The notes: a model not told the origin generated them from the letters alone. 64,000 nt of DNA from Amorphus sp040750475 (GCF_040750475.1 NZ_JABJVY010000011.1:94861-158860); one strand, 5' to 3'. Shown: positions 51,202-60,781, counted from the first letter of the stretch. Made by a program: numbers and translations.

Positions 51202-51903
51202 TTATAGCCCGACATAGCGGTCCACAACCGCGCCGTCACGCGAGAGTTCCGCGCTGGTGCCGGCCCACACGGTGCGCCCCTTTTCCAGGATGTGGTGACG
51301 ATCGGCAAGGCGCTTGAGCACGCCGATATTCTTATCGATCAGCAGAATCGACTGACCTTCGCGCTTAAGCCGGGCAACGCAGCGCCAGATCTCCGTGCGG
51401 ATCACCGGAGCAAGCCCCTCCGTCGCCTCGTCGAGAATCAGAAGCTTCGGGTTGGTCATCAGCGCGCGCCCGATCACGAGCATCTGCTGCTCGCCGCCCG
51501 ACAGCGTGCCGGCGGCCTGGCCTGCACGTTCCTGCAGCCTCGGAAACAGCGCAAACACGCGCTCCAGCGTCCAAGGATCGGCGCGCTTCAGCCGGTTGGC
51601 GGCGGTGGCCACCAGGTTCTCCCGCACCGTCAATGTGGGAAACACCTGACGGCCCTCCGGTACCAGACCGACGCCCAACCGTGCGACCATTTCCGGCGCG
51701 GCCCCCTTGATGTCCGTGCCGGCGAAGCGAAGCGTGCCACCCAGCACGCGGCATGCCCCCATGACGGCGCGCACCGTGGTGGTCTTGCCCATGCCGTTGC
51801 GGCCGAGCAGGGTCGCCACCTCCCCTTCCCCGATTTGGAGCGAGACATCGAACAGGACCTGGGTCTGACCGTAGGCGGCCTGGAGATCGGCAACGCTCAG
51901 CAC
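51202..51903 (-). CDS. Branched-chain amino acid-type ABC transporter ATP-binding protein (LivF-like)
   Basis: A 233-residue ATPase with Walker A 'GRNGMGKTT', signature 'LSGGEQQMLVIGRAL' and 'LLILDEATEGLAPVI', all LivF hallmarks. Its GTG start overlaps the LivG-like gene by 7 bases. It is the last gene of the operon. Confidence 0.93.
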   Translation of the reverse strand: MLSVADLQAAYGQTQVLFDVSLQIGEGEVATLLGRNGMGKTTTVRAVMGACRVLGGTLRFAGTDIKGAAPEMVARLGVGLVPEGRQVFPTLTVRENLVATAANRLKRADPWTLERVFALFPRLQERAGQAAGTLSGGEQQMLVIGRALMTNPKLLILDEATEGLAPVIRTEIWRCVARLKREGQSILLIDKNIGVLKRLADRHHILEKGRTVWAGTSAELSRDGAVVDRYVGL

Positions 51904-52673
51904 GCGAGATCTCCTTCGTCGAATTCCTCGCCGGCCCCGAGATAGGCCTCGCGCACCGCATCGCTGGCGCGGATTTCCTCCGGCGCTCCAGAGGCAATCA
52001 CACGCCCGTAGACCAGCACGGAGATCCGGTCGGCGAGCGCGAACACGGCATCCATGTCGTGCTCGACCAGCAAGATCCCGACCCGGCTTTTCAGCCCGGA
52101 GAGCGTCTCAATCATTTCGCCGCTCTCCACCGATCCAAGCCCGGCCATCGGCTCGTCGAGAAGCAGGAGCCGCGGCTCGGTCGCAAGCGCCACCGCAAGT
52201 TCGAGCTGCTTGCGCTCGCCATGGGAGAGGTTCGCCACGATCCGATCGGCGCGGTCGGCCAAGCCGACCTGCTCCAGGATGGAACGCGCCGGCGCCACCA
52301 ACGCCCGGTCGCCGCGGGCGCCTTTCCAGAAGCGGAACGACGACCCCGAGCGCACCTGCACAGCGAGCGCGACATTCTCCAGAACGGTATAGTCCGGCAG
52401 CAGACACGTGATCTGGAACGAACGGGCGAGCCCGAGATGAACGCGTTCGGCGACCGAGAGATCGTCGATCGAACGGCCGTCGATCCGGATCTCTCCTGCG
52501 TCGTGGGAAAGTTCGCCGCAAAGCTGGGAAATCAGCGTGGTCTTGCCGGCTCCGTTCGGGCCGATCAGCGCGTGGATCTCGCCGGGATAGACATCGAGAT
52601 CGACGTGATCGGTCGCCTTCAGGCCGCCGAAATTCTTAACCAGGTCGCGCACGGAAAGGATCGGCTCGCTCAC
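51897..52673 (-). CDS. Branched-chain amino acid-type ABC transporter ATP-binding protein (LivG-like)
   Basis: A 258-residue ATPase: 'GPNGAGKTT', 'LGLARSFQI', 'LSHGERKQLELAVALA' as the signature of LivG, 'LLLLDEPMAGLG' and 'LLVEHDMDAVF'. GTG 52673 follows GGGGAGG and overlaps the permease stop by 4 bases. Confidence 0.93.
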   Translation of the reverse strand: MSEPILSVRDLVKNFGGLKATDHVDLDVYPGEIHALIGPNGAGKTTLISQLCGELSHDAGEIRIDGRSIDDLSVAERVHLGLARSFQITCLLPDYTVLENVALAVQVRSGSSFRFWKGARGDRALVAPARSILEQVGLADRADRIVANLSHGERKQLELAVALATEPRLLLLDEPMAGLGSVESGEMIETLSGLKSRVGILLVEHDMDAVFALADRISVLVYGRVIASGAPEEIRASDAVREAYLGAGEEFDEGDLAC

Positions 52674-53650
52674 GTGCGCCTCCCCACGATCCGTTCGACA
52701 AATCCCTGCACGCCGCCATGGGTAAAAAGCACCACGACCAGCAGGATCAGGCCGAGCGGGAACTGCCAGTTCGCGGTCCAGGAGGCGAGCACCGATTCCA
52801 GGATCACGAACACCGCCGCGCCGACGAACGGGCCGAACAGCGTGCCGACGCCGCCCAGGATCACCATGATCATCAGCTCGCCCGACTTGGTCCAATGCAG
52901 CATGTCGGGGCTGGCAAACCGCAACAGGTTCGCCGTCAGCGCGCCTGCCAGTCCGGCACCCATGCCCGATAGGATGAAGCCGACCAACTTGTAACGATAG
53001 GTCGAAAGGCCGATCGCGGCCATCCGCCGCTCGCTCTGGCGGATGCCGACCAGAGCGAAACCGAAGCGCGAACGCGTGATGCGCCAGAGCGCGACCAGCA
53101 CCAGCGCGGCAAGCGCCAGGCAGAGATAGTACATGGTCTCCCGGTCGCGCAGGTTGAAATCGAAGAAGGCGTTGGTGCGCCGAATGATGAGCCCGTCGTC
53201 GCCGCCATATTTCTCCAGCGAGACGAACAGGAAGAACACCATCTGGGCGAAGGCGAGCGTGATCATGATGAACTGCACGCCCGTAGTCCGAAGCGACAGC
53301 GCGCCGATCAGGGCGGCGAACAGGCCGGCGATCAACATCGCCATCGGCAATGTGACGAGCAGCTGGTTGGTCCCGGGGATGACGCCGAAAAGCGGCTCGC
53401 CGGCGGCGTAGTGGAAAGACAGGATGCCCACCACATAGCCGCCGATCCCATAGAAGGCGGCGTGGCCGAACGAGATCATGCCGCCATAGCCGAGCGCCAG
53501 ATTGAGGCTCGCCGCCGCGATCCCGTAGATCAGCGCGCGTGTCGCGAGCGAGATGAAGGCCTTCTCCCCCATCGCGTCGGCCACGATCGGCAGCGCGATC
53601 AGGGCGGCGGCCGCAACGATGAGAAGGGCAATCTTGACGGAGGTGCGCAT
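52670..53650 (-). CDS. Branched-chain amino acid-type ABC transporter permease (LivM-like)
   Basis: A 326-residue membrane protein with about eight to ten helices and the LivM motif region 'SEMRRMAAIG'-like 'SERRMAAIGLSTYRYKLVGFILSGMGAGLAGAL' and 'LGGVGTLFGPFVGAAVF'. Co-transcribed with the LivG-like gene. Confidence 0.93.
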   Translation of the reverse strand: MRTSVKIALLIVAAAALIALPIVADAMGEKAFISLATRALIYGIAAASLNLALGYGGMISFGHAAFYGIGGYVVGILSFHYAAGEPLFGVIPGTNQLLVTLPMAMLIAGLFAALIGALSLRTTGVQFIMITLAFAQMVFFLFVSLEKYGGDDGLIIRRTNAFFDFNLRDRETMYYLCLALAALVLVALWRITRSRFGFALVGIRQSERRMAAIGLSTYRYKLVGFILSGMGAGLAGALTANLLRFASPDMLHWTKSGELMIMVILGGVGTLFGPFVGAAVFVILESVLASWTANWQFPLGLILLVVVLFTHGGVQGFVERIVGRRT

Positions 53651-53665
53651 CAGGGCCTGCAGGGC

Positions 53666-54580
53666 TCAGCCATGGGCGGGAAACAGGCCCTTGGGCCGGA
53701 TGAGAAGCACGATCGCCATGATGAGATAGATCCCCATGGAGGAAATGCCGGCACCGAGCGCGTCCGCCTCCGGCCCGACCATGACCTGGCGCAGAAGGCC
53801 AGGCAGATAGGAGCGCAACAGCGTATCGACCACGCCAACGAGCAGGCTTGCGACGAAGGCGCCGCGGATCGACCCCACCCCGCCGATCACGACGACGACG
53901 AAGGTGGTGATCAGGATCTGCTCGCCCATGCCCACCTGGACGGCCAGGATCGGCCCGGCCATGAACCCCGCCAAGCCGGCGAGCAGCGCGCCGAGCCCGA
54001 ACACGAGCGTGTAGAGCAGCCCGACGCGCACACCGAGGGCGCGCACCATCTCGCGATTGGTGGAGCCCGCGCGCACCAGCATGCCGATCCGCGTGTGGTT
54101 GATCAGAAGATAGAGGCCAAGGGCCACAAGAAGGCCGACGGCAATGATCGCGAGCCGATAGACCGGATAGATCAGCCCACCGAACAGCTCCACCGAGCCG
54201 GACAGGAAGGACGGCATGGCCACGAACAAAGGCTGCAGGCCGAACACCATGGTGACGCCCTGATTGAACAGCAGGATCAGCGCGAAGGTGGCCAGCACCT
54301 GATCGAGGTGATCGCGCTGGTAGAGCCGTCGGATCACCACGAACTCGATCAGAATGCCGGTGACGGCGGCGCCCGCGATCGCCGCTGCGAAGCCGGTTAA
54401 AAACGAGCCGGTCTGCAGGAAGACGTAGCAGCCCACATAGGCGCCAACCATGTAGATGGAGCCATGGGCCAAGTTGATGACGCCCATGATGCCGAAGATC
54501 AGCGTCAACCCGGCAGCCATCAGAAACAGCATAACGCCAAGCTGCAGGCCGTTCAGAAGCTGTTCGACAAACAACGTCAT
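53666..54580 (-). CDS. Branched-chain amino acid-type ABC transporter permease (LivH-like)
   Basis: A 304-residue membrane protein opening 'MTLFVEQLLNGLQLGVMLFL' and 'IFGIMGVINLAHGSIYMVGAY', as LivH proteins do, with 'VVVIGGVGSIRGAFVASLLVG'. I chose ATG 54580 because family members start there; a GTG at 54616 would add 12 residues without a ribosome site. Confidence 0.92.
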   Translation of the reverse strand: MTLFVEQLLNGLQLGVMLFLMAAGLTLIFGIMGVINLAHGSIYMVGAYVGCYVFLQTGSFLTGFAAAIAGAAVTGILIEFVVIRRLYQRDHLDQVLATFALILLFNQGVTMVFGLQPLFVAMPSFLSGSVELFGGLIYPVYRLAIIAVGLLVALGLYLLINHTRIGMLVRAGSTNREMVRALGVRVGLLYTLVFGLGALLAGLAGFMAGPILAVQVGMGEQILITTFVVVVIGGVGSIRGAFVASLLVGVVDTLLRSYLPGLLRQVMVGPEADALGAGISSMGIYLIMAIVLLIRPKGLFPAHG

Positions 54581-54673
54581 GAGCGAAGCATCGACTATCG
54601 GAGGAAGGTCAAGCACGGACCGGCGGCAGCCGAAGCCGCCGCCGATGACCCCGCGCGAGCGTCGATCAGCAGA

Positions 54674-55837
54674 CTACATCTGGCACTGATCGGAGTAGGC
54701 GTCGCCGTGATCTTCGAACACGGTGCCCACGGTCTTCAGAGCCGGCTTGCCATCATCCCCCTCGACGACCTTCAGCGCGTACCAGTTCTGGATCGGATGC
54801 TGGTTCGGCCCGAACTTGAAGTCACCGCGCACGGAGGCGAAGTCGGCCTTGGCAAGCGCTTCGCGCAGCGCCGACACATCCTCCACGTCGCCATCCGTCG
54901 CTTCCAGCGCGGAGGCGATCAGGTTGGCGGTGTCGTAGCCCTGACTGGCGTAGTAGGTGATCGGCCGGTCGTAGGTCTCCTTCCAGGCTTCCACGAACGC
55001 CTTGTTGGCGTCGTTGTCGAAGTCGGAATTCCAATGGCTGGAGACGTTGATGCCGAGCGCGGCATCGCCCAGCGCATTCAGGATCACGCCGTCCATGGAC
55101 GGCTCGGCAACGACCATCGGGATATTGCCCAGAAGACCGGCCTGCTGGTACTGGCGCATGAAAGCGATGCCCATGCCACCCGGCTCGAACTGGAACACAA
55201 CGTCCGGGTTGGCGTCGCGGATCTGGGCCATCTCGGCGGCAAAGTCCGTCTGGCCGAGCTGGGTGTACACCTCACCCACGATCTCGCCGTCGAAGAAGCG
55301 TTTGAAGCCGGTGATGGCGTCCTTGCCGGCCTGGTAGTTCGGCGCCAGCACGAAGGCGGTCTTGTAGCCGAGATTGCTGGCGTTCTGGCCGGCGCTTTCG
55401 TGCAGGCTGTCATTCTGCCAGGCGACCACGAAATAGTTCTCGTTGCAGCCCTCGCCCGCGAAGTTCGACGGGGCGGCATTGGGGCTGATGTAGATCGCGT
55501 CGGCGTCCAGGATGTCGGGCACGGTTGCGCCGGCAACGTTGGAGAACACGATACCGGTGAAGAGCTTTACGTCCTCATCGTAAAGCAACCTGTCGGCGGT
55601 CTGACGGCCGTTGGCGGGCTTCAGCCCGTCGTCTTCCACCATCAGCTCGACCGGCACGCCACCGAGGCTGCCGTCCTTCATGGCGAGCTTGAAGCCATCC
55701 AGGATGTCCTGGCCGAGATAGCCGGCCGGGCCGGAAAGCGTGGTGATGAACCCGATCTTCACCGAATCCTGGGCGAAGGCGGGAGCGGCAGCCACCGCCG
55801 AAAGCGCCACTGCGGCGCAAAAGGTCTTAAGCTTCAT
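54674..55837 (-). CDS. Branched-chain amino acid-type ABC transporter substrate-binding protein
   Basis: A 387-residue periplasmic protein with a signal peptide ending AFAQD, then 'VKIGFITTLSGPAGYLGQDILDGFKLA', the start of the LivK-like fold (Peripla_BP_6). It follows the 3-hydroxyanthranilate dioxygenase gene by 85 bases. Proteins of this family in catabolic clusters often bind aromatic acids rather than amino acids, so the ligand could be the starting compound of the molybdenum hydroxylase operon. Confidence 0.92.
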   Translation of the reverse strand: MKLKTFCAAVALSAVAAAPAFAQDSVKIGFITTLSGPAGYLGQDILDGFKLAMKDGSLGGVPVELMVEDDGLKPANGRQTADRLLYDEDVKLFTGIVFSNVAGATVPDILDADAIYISPNAAPSNFAGEGCNENYFVVAWQNDSLHESAGQNASNLGYKTAFVLAPNYQAGKDAITGFKRFFDGEIVGEVYTQLGQTDFAAEMAQIRDANPDVVFQFEPGGMGIAFMRQYQQAGLLGNIPMVVAEPSMDGVILNALGDAALGINVSSHWNSDFDNDANKAFVEAWKETYDRPITYYASQGYDTANLIASALEATDGDVEDVSALREALAKADFASVRGDFKFGPNQHPIQNWYALKVVEGDDGKPALKTVGTVFEDHGDAYSDQCQM

Positions 55838-55922
55838 CTGTCTTTTACCCCTCTATTGATTGGACCTTATCAGATCGTTGGCCGCCATTCGCAAAACCGG
55901 CATGGCGGCCAGGATGCCACTG

Positions 55923-56471
55923 TCAGAGTTCGACCCAGCCCTCCGGCGGCGCCTTGCCCGGATGCACCGCGCCGCAATTGGGGCACTTGCGCGCCTCCTC
56001 ATCGGCATAGAACGCATCGTAAATCGGCGGCAGGTCGGTCACGAGGCTTTTCACCGACACTTCGACCCGCTTCACCAAGGTGCCGCACTCGAAGCAATAC
56101 CATTCGAACGCGTCGAGTTCGCCTGCCCCCCGCTTGGGCTCGACCACGAGGCCGACCGACCCTTCCTGGGGCCGCTGGGGTGAATGGCGCACATGGGGCG
56201 GGAGCAGAAAGACTTCTCCCTCCCGGATCGGCACGTCGTAGAAATTGCCGTCGTCCACCACCTTCAGGACCATGTCGCCCTTGAGCTGGTAGAAAAACTC
56301 CTCCACCGGGTCGTCGTGATAGTCGGTGCGCTTATTCGGGCCACCGACGACCATCACCGTCATGTCGGTGTCTTCGAACACCTTCTGATTGCCGACCGGC
56401 GGTTTCAGGAGGTGTTGATGTTCATCGATCCATTTCTGGAAATTGAAGGCGGAAAGCCGTCCCGTTTTCAT
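55923..56471 (-). CDS. nbaC: 3-hydroxyanthranilate 3,4-dioxygenase
   Basis: A 182-residue cupin dioxygenase. Iron ligands are His52, Glu58 and His96; the substrate-binding residues Arg48, Arg100 and Glu111 and the rubredoxin-like cysteines 126, 129, 163 and 166 are all present, each one position after those of the Cupriavidus enzyme as I remember it. Such complete conservation makes the assignment strong. The product, 2-amino-3-carboxymuconate semialdehyde, either cyclises to quinolinate or is decarboxylated. The ATG overlaps the previous stop by 4 bases (ATGA). No ACMS decarboxylase gene lies beside it, which leaves the next step open. Confidence 0.92.
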   Translation of the reverse strand: MKTGRLSAFNFQKWIDEHQHLLKPPVGNQKVFEDTDMTVMVVGGPNKRTDYHDDPVEEFFYQLKGDMVLKVVDDGNFYDVPIREGEVFLLPPHVRHSPQRPQEGSVGLVVEPKRGAGELDAFEWYCFECGTLVKRVEVSVKSLVTDLPPIYDAFYADEEARKCPNCGAVHPGKAPPEGWVEL

Positions 56472-57472
56472 CCCGTCATCCTCTTCGCTGCATTGGCCGC
56501 GGATCCGGTATCGGCCGGACCGGTCTTGAGGCCGCATCCTTCGAAGGCGGCGCGGATGGTCGCCTTCTCGTCCTCCGTCAGCGGCAGGCAGGGCGGGCGC
56601 ACCGCGCCGCCGACCTGGCCGAGGAGATCCTGCCAATATTTCTGCTGGGCGTGCGGCTTCTCCGCCGGCCGCGAGGCCTTCAGCGCGTGGCGCACCGGGT
56701 CCAGACTCGCGCTCACCGCGCGTGCCTCGTCCGCCTTTCCGGCGAAGGCGAGATCGGTATATTCGCGCATGCGGCGATCATATTTCGTCTGGATCAGATA
56801 CGGCGGAGACGAGCACAGATATAGCTGCCAGCCGAGCTCCAGGATATTGTCGAGCCACTCCTTCTCGGAGGCCGTCGACACCAGGATGCGATCGCTCGCA
56901 AGACGTGTCAGCTCGATATACATCTCCCGCGGCACGGAATATTTGATCGCCACGACATTCTCGATGTCGGCAAGCTTGTTGCAGAGCTCGGGGCTCATCA
57001 GATAGCCGCTGTCCGGATGGCTCCACAGCGCGATGCCGATATCGACTTTGTCAGCGATCGTCTTGTAGTAGGAAAGCAGTGTCTCATCCTGCTTTTCGAA
57101 GAAGTGCAGCATCGGCGCGTGTACGACGATGTAGTCGGCACCGCAGGCCTGGGCGTGCCGGGCGAGATCGATCACCACGTCCATGTTCTGGTCGGAGCAC
57201 GACATGATCGTCTGGGCCCGGCCGGCGCAAGCCTCCACGGCCAGGTCGAAGGTGCGCTTGCGCTCATCGACGGACATGGAGAAGAACTCGCCCTGCTTGC
57301 CCGCGATGAAGAAGCCATCGATCTTCAGATCCTCGATCCAATGATCGATATTTTGGCGAAAGCCATCCTCGTCGATCGACAGATCCTCCGCGAATGGCGT
57401 CAGAGCCGCCGCCCAGATCCCCTTCATGGTGGCGAAGGCATGAGCCTTCGCGTCCTTCTTGGCGTATTTCAT
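56468..57472 (-). CDS. Dihydrodipicolinate synthase-family aldolase/hydratase
   Basis: A 334-residue TIM-barrel protein of the DapA/NAL superfamily. The Schiff-base lysine is Lys177 (VVAIKYS). 'GIWAAALTPF' and 'GFFIAGKQGEFFSMSVDERKR' correspond to the substrate loop 'GTTGE' region, here 'KQGEF' and thus not a normal DapA. Family members also include hydratase-aldolases acting on ring-cleavage products (for example trans-o-hydroxybenzylidenepyruvate), which fits a catabolic operon. Its ATG overlaps the molybdopterin gene stop by 4 bases, and its own stop overlaps the dioxygenase start by 4 bases. Confidence 0.87.
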   Translation of the reverse strand: MKYAKKDAKAHAFATMKGIWAAALTPFAEDLSIDEDGFRQNIDHWIEDLKIDGFFIAGKQGEFFSMSVDERKRTFDLAVEACAGRAQTIMSCSDQNMDVVIDLARHAQACGADYIVVHAPMLHFFEKQDETLLSYYKTIADKVDIGIALWSHPDSGYLMSPELCNKLADIENVVAIKYSVPREMYIELTRLASDRILVSTASEKEWLDNILELGWQLYLCSSPPYLIQTKYDRRMREYTDLAFAGKADEARAVSASLDPVRHALKASRPAEKPHAQQKYWQDLLGQVGGAVRPPCLPLTEDEKATIRAAFEGCGLKTGPADTGSAANAAKRMTG

Positions 57473-59775
57473 CGTCCGTTCCCACTTGTTGCGACGTGCG
57501 GCGTCTGCCTGATGGCACGCCACAGCTTCTCGCTCGTCAATGGCATTTGAAGATCGTTTGCCCCGAACGGGGAAACGGCGTCCGCCACGGCGTTGAAGAC
57601 TGCTGCTGGAATCCCGATACAGCCGGCCTCTCCCACCCCTTTTGCTCCAAGCGCGTTGGACGGCGAGCGGGTCTCGATCTTGCCGATCTGAACCGGGGGC
57701 ATGTCCCCCGCGCGCGGCAGGGCATAGTCCATGAGGGAGCCGGTGAGCAGTTGGCCATCGTCATCGTAGACGAGCCGCTCCAACAACGCCTCGCCCAGCC
57801 CCTGGGCAAGCCCTCCCATCATCTGACCTTGGGCGAGCAGTGGATTGACCACTACCCCGGCATCGTCGATCCAGACCAGCTTTTCCACATCGAGCACGCC
57901 TGTATCCGGATCAACGGCGACCATGGCAAGGCAGCATCCGCTCGCCCAAGCCTCGCCTTTCGCGTGATAGATCTCGGTGGTGGAGATTGCGACATCCTCC
58001 GGCGCGCCCTCGGGCCCGAGCACGTTACCCGCGAGATCGGCAAGCGTGACCGACGCGCCGGTCTCATCATCGGCGTAGACGCGCCCCGCGCGGAACACGA
58101 CCCGCTCGGGCGCGCATTGCAGCAAGGCCGCAGCCCGTTCCACGATCTTGCCGCGCAACGCGTCACAGGCGAGCCGCATGGCGCTGCCGCCGATCGCCGT
58201 CGACCGGCTGGCGAGCGCGCCAAGCCCACGCTCCGCCTCGGACGTATCGCCGTGACGGATATCGATCAGATCCGGATTGGTCCCCAACGCATCCGCAGCG
58301 ATCTGAGCGAAGGTGGTCTCGCGCCCCTGGCCCTGGGCACTTGCTCCGGTGGTCGCGCGAAAGCGGCCATTGCAGCAGAGCGCAGCCTCGGCGCTTTCCC
58401 ATCCCTGACCGCAAGGTTCGATATAGAGACAAAGCCCAATGCCCACGACCTCGCCGGCCGCGCGCCGCCGCGCCTGTGCCGCGCGCAGCCTGCCATAGCC
58501 GGCCTCCGCCTCCACCGCGTCCAGCAATTGAGCGAAATCGCCGGAATCGATCCGCGCGCCGGTGGCGGTGTCGAGCGGCAGAGCGGCGGCGGAGATCAGG
58601 TTGCGGCGGCGGATCTCGACCGGATCGATGTCGAGGGCACGGGCGCCTTCCTCCATCAGCCGATCGAGCAGGATCGCGGCTTCCGGCCGGCCTGCGCCGC
58701 GATAAATCCCAACGGCTGCACGATGGGTCATGTGGGCCCGCGCCGAGAGGTCGAGGGCGTCGATCGCATAGGGACCCGGCAGAATGCGGAGCGCGTTGTT
58801 CGGTGGAACGGCGGCGCTGTAGGTCATCCAGCTTCCCTGCTGAAACACCAGCTCCGCCTTCAACGCGCGCGCACGGCCATCGGCGGAGAACGCCATTTCC
58901 GCGGTCGAGGTGGCGCCGCGACCATGGCTGGCGGCCAGGAAATCGTCGCTGCGCGGCGAGACCCATTTGACCGGCGCATTCAAATGGCGGGCGGCGAACG
59001 CTACCATGACGTCTTCGGGGTAGATCGAGGCCTTGCCGCCGAAGGCGCCGCCCACATCGGGCGCGATCACCCGGATCCTCTCTGGGGGAAGCCCCAGAAT
59101 GCGCGCCAGATCTTCACGGATCCGATAGGGCGTCTGGGTCGAGCACCAGACCGTGAGCTCCCCATCTGCGACCGTGGCGAGCGTCGCGCGCGGCTCCAGC
59201 GGGGTCGGCGCCAGCAAAGAGTGCGCAACGGTCACGGAGACTACCTTGTCGGCCGCTTCAAAGGCGGAGGCGACATCGCCGGACGTGACCTCCTGAGAGG
59301 TGGAGACGGCGCCCTCGCCCGGAGCCTCCATCGCCAGCGGCTCGACATCGATCTCCACCAGCAACGCCGCATCGCGGGCCGTCGCCGCCGAGGTCGCAAC
59401 GACGGCGGCAACCGGCTGGCCGAGCGCGGTCACGCTTTCGCGCGCCAGCGCCTCGAACGGCGCCTCCGCGATCCCCGGCACGATCGGATTGATGGCGTTC
59501 TTACCAAGCGCGCCCAGATCGGCAGCGGTGAAGACGGCAACGACGCCCTCTTCGGCCTTGGCGGCCTCGGCATCGATCGCGACGAGCCGGCCATGGGCGA
59601 GCGGGCTTCGCGCAAACGCGAGATGCAGGCAGCCTTCCGGCGTGACGTCGTCGACATAGCGGCCGCGCCCGGTGGTCAGCCGCAAATCCTCACGACGCAG
59701 CACGCTCTGGCCGAGCCAGGGAACCTCCATCGTGCCGGCGCGACTGACGCCCAAACCTGCCTCCCCTTCGTGCAT
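57469..59775 (-). CDS. Xanthine dehydrogenase-family molybdopterin-binding large subunit, without small subunits
   Basis: A 768-residue large subunit of a molybdenum hydroxylase. It has the family motifs 'RRGRYVDD'-like 'GRGRYVDDVTPEG', 'VGGAFGGK', 'YRGAGRPEA' and the catalytic glutamate near the C-terminus in 'GVGEAGCIGIPAAVFNAVADA'. The FAD-binding and [2Fe-2S] subunits that usually accompany it are not encoded in the window. The start is uncertain: ATG 59775, GTG 59781 or ATG 59730 are possible and none has a clear ribosome site. It is the first gene of the operon divergent from the LysR regulator. A hydroxylated N-heterocycle or aldehyde is a plausible substrate. Confidence 0.86.
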   Translation of the reverse strand: MHEGEAGLGVSRAGTMEVPWLGQSVLRREDLRLTTGRGRYVDDVTPEGCLHLAFARSPLAHGRLVAIDAEAAKAEEGVVAVFTAADLGALGKNAINPIVPGIAEAPFEALARESVTALGQPVAAVVATSAATARDAALLVEIDVEPLAMEAPGEGAVSTSQEVTSGDVASAFEAADKVVSVTVAHSLLAPTPLEPRATLATVADGELTVWCSTQTPYRIREDLARILGLPPERIRVIAPDVGGAFGGKASIYPEDVMVAFAARHLNAPVKWVSPRSDDFLAASHGRGATSTAEMAFSADGRARALKAELVFQQGSWMTYSAAVPPNNALRILPGPYAIDALDLSARAHMTHRAAVGIYRGAGRPEAAILLDRLMEEGARALDIDPVEIRRRNLISAAALPLDTATGARIDSGDFAQLLDAVEAEAGYGRLRAAQARRRAAGEVVGIGLCLYIEPCGQGWESAEAALCCNGRFRATTGASAQGQGRETTFAQIAADALGTNPDLIDIRHGDTSEAERGLGALASRSTAIGGSAMRLACDALRGKIVERAAALLQCAPERVVFRAGRVYADDETGASVTLADLAGNVLGPEGAPEDVAISTTEIYHAKGEAWASGCCLAMVAVDPDTGVLDVEKLVWIDDAGVVVNPLLAQGQMMGGLAQGLGEALLERLVYDDDGQLLTGSLMDYALPRAGDMPPVQIGKIETRSPSNALGAKGVGEAGCIGIPAAVFNAVADAVSPFGANDLQMPLTSEKLWRAIRQTPHVATSGNGR

Positions 59776-59832
59776 TCGCACACACTGGTCAATTCATGAG
59801 CAAGGGAAGCACCGTTCAATCTATCTGAGAAC

Positions 59833-59860
59833 TCCAGATTATGAGATAAATTAATCTGGA
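59833..59860. promoter_or_regulatory. LysR-type dyad operator in the divergent promoter
   Basis: TCCAGATTA and TAATCTGGA are perfect 9-bp inverted repeats around ten bases, and contain ATTA-N8-TAAT, a T-N11-A-type site of LysR regulators. It lies 22 bases before the lysR-like start and 58 bases before the molybdenum hydroxylase start, in the only AT-rich patch nearby. Confidence 0.8.
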
Positions 59861-59881
59861 AATGGAATAAATCATCCAGCC

Positions 59882-60781
59882 ATGCGTATCACTCTCAAGC
59901 AGATCGAAGCCTTTCTCGCCGTGGCGGAAAGCGGCAGCTTTTCGCGAGCGGCGGCTGTGTCGGTCTATGCCCAGCCGGCGCTGTCCCAGGCCGTGAAGGA
60001 GCTGGAAGGCGAGCTCGGCGTGCGTCTGTTCGACCGGACCACACGCCGGGTCGAGCTGACCGATGCGGGCCGGGAATTCCGCGCCTCGGCGGAGAAGATT
60101 TTCGACGATCTCGATCACGCCGTTCAGAACGTCCACGCGCTTGCCGAACGCCGGCGCGGCCGGATCCGGATTGCCGCCCCGCCGCTGCTGGCCGCCGTCG
60201 TGCTTCCCCAGGCAATCGCCGCATTCCGGCGCGACCATCCCGGCGTCAGCGTCGACCTGATCGATGTGGGTACCGACGAAATCGTGGAGAGCGTGCGCAC
60301 CGGACGGGCCGAATGCGGCCTCGGCACCTTTCCACCCGGCGGCGACGAGATCGAACGGCTGCCGCTCGCCCGCGACGAGTTGATGCTGTTCTGTCCCTCC
60401 GGCAGTGGCTTTGCAGAACACCGCTCGGTTTCCTGGAACGCGCTTGCCGGCGAAACGCTGGTGACGCTCACCCGCGGCAGCGGCATCCGGCTTCTGGCGG
60501 AAGTCGGGTTCGAGGCCGCCGGCGTGGAGCTTGCGCCCAGCTACGAGGTGGCCCAGGTCACCACCGCGCTCGCGCTGGTGGAGGCCGGATTGGGGGTCGC
60601 GGTTCTGCCGACCTATGCGCTGGCTGCCGCCCGGCCGGAGAAGGTGGTCGGCCGCCCTCTCACCTCACCCACGATCGGACGCGAGATCCACCTGATTCAT
60701 CAAAGCGGGCGATCGATCTCGCCCGCCATTGCCGCCTTCACGCCCGTGCTGCGGCGCACGGTGCAGGCGCTGAAACCCTGA
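59882..60781 (+). CDS. LysR-family transcriptional regulator
   Basis: A 299-residue LysR protein with the N-terminal helix-turn-helix ('MRITLKQIEAFLAVAESGSFSRAAA' onward) and the periplasmic-binding-like effector domain. It is divergent from the molybdenum hydroxylase operon, which it most likely controls through the dyad at 59833. It converges on the hydrolase gene with a gap of 3 bases. Confidence 0.93.
   Translation: MRITLKQIEAFLAVAESGSFSRAAAVSVYAQPALSQAVKELEGELGVRLFDRTTRRVELTDAGREFRASAEKIFDDLDHAVQNVHALAERRRGRIRIAAPPLLAAVVLPQAIAAFRRDHPGVSVDLIDVGTDEIVESVRTGRAECGLGTFPPGGDEIERLPLARDELMLFCPSGSGFAEHRSVSWNALAGETLVTLTRGSGIRLLAEVGFEAAGVELAPSYEVAQVTTALALVEAGLGVAVLPTYALAAARPEKVVGRPLTSPTIGREIHLIHQSGRSISPAIAAFTPVLRRTVQALKP

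Noticed and set aside
56468..57472. Lysine-biosynthesis dihydrodipicolinate synthase (dapA)
   Set aside because: The substrate loop is altered (KQGEF in place of GTTGE), the protein is longer, and it is coupled to catabolic genes.
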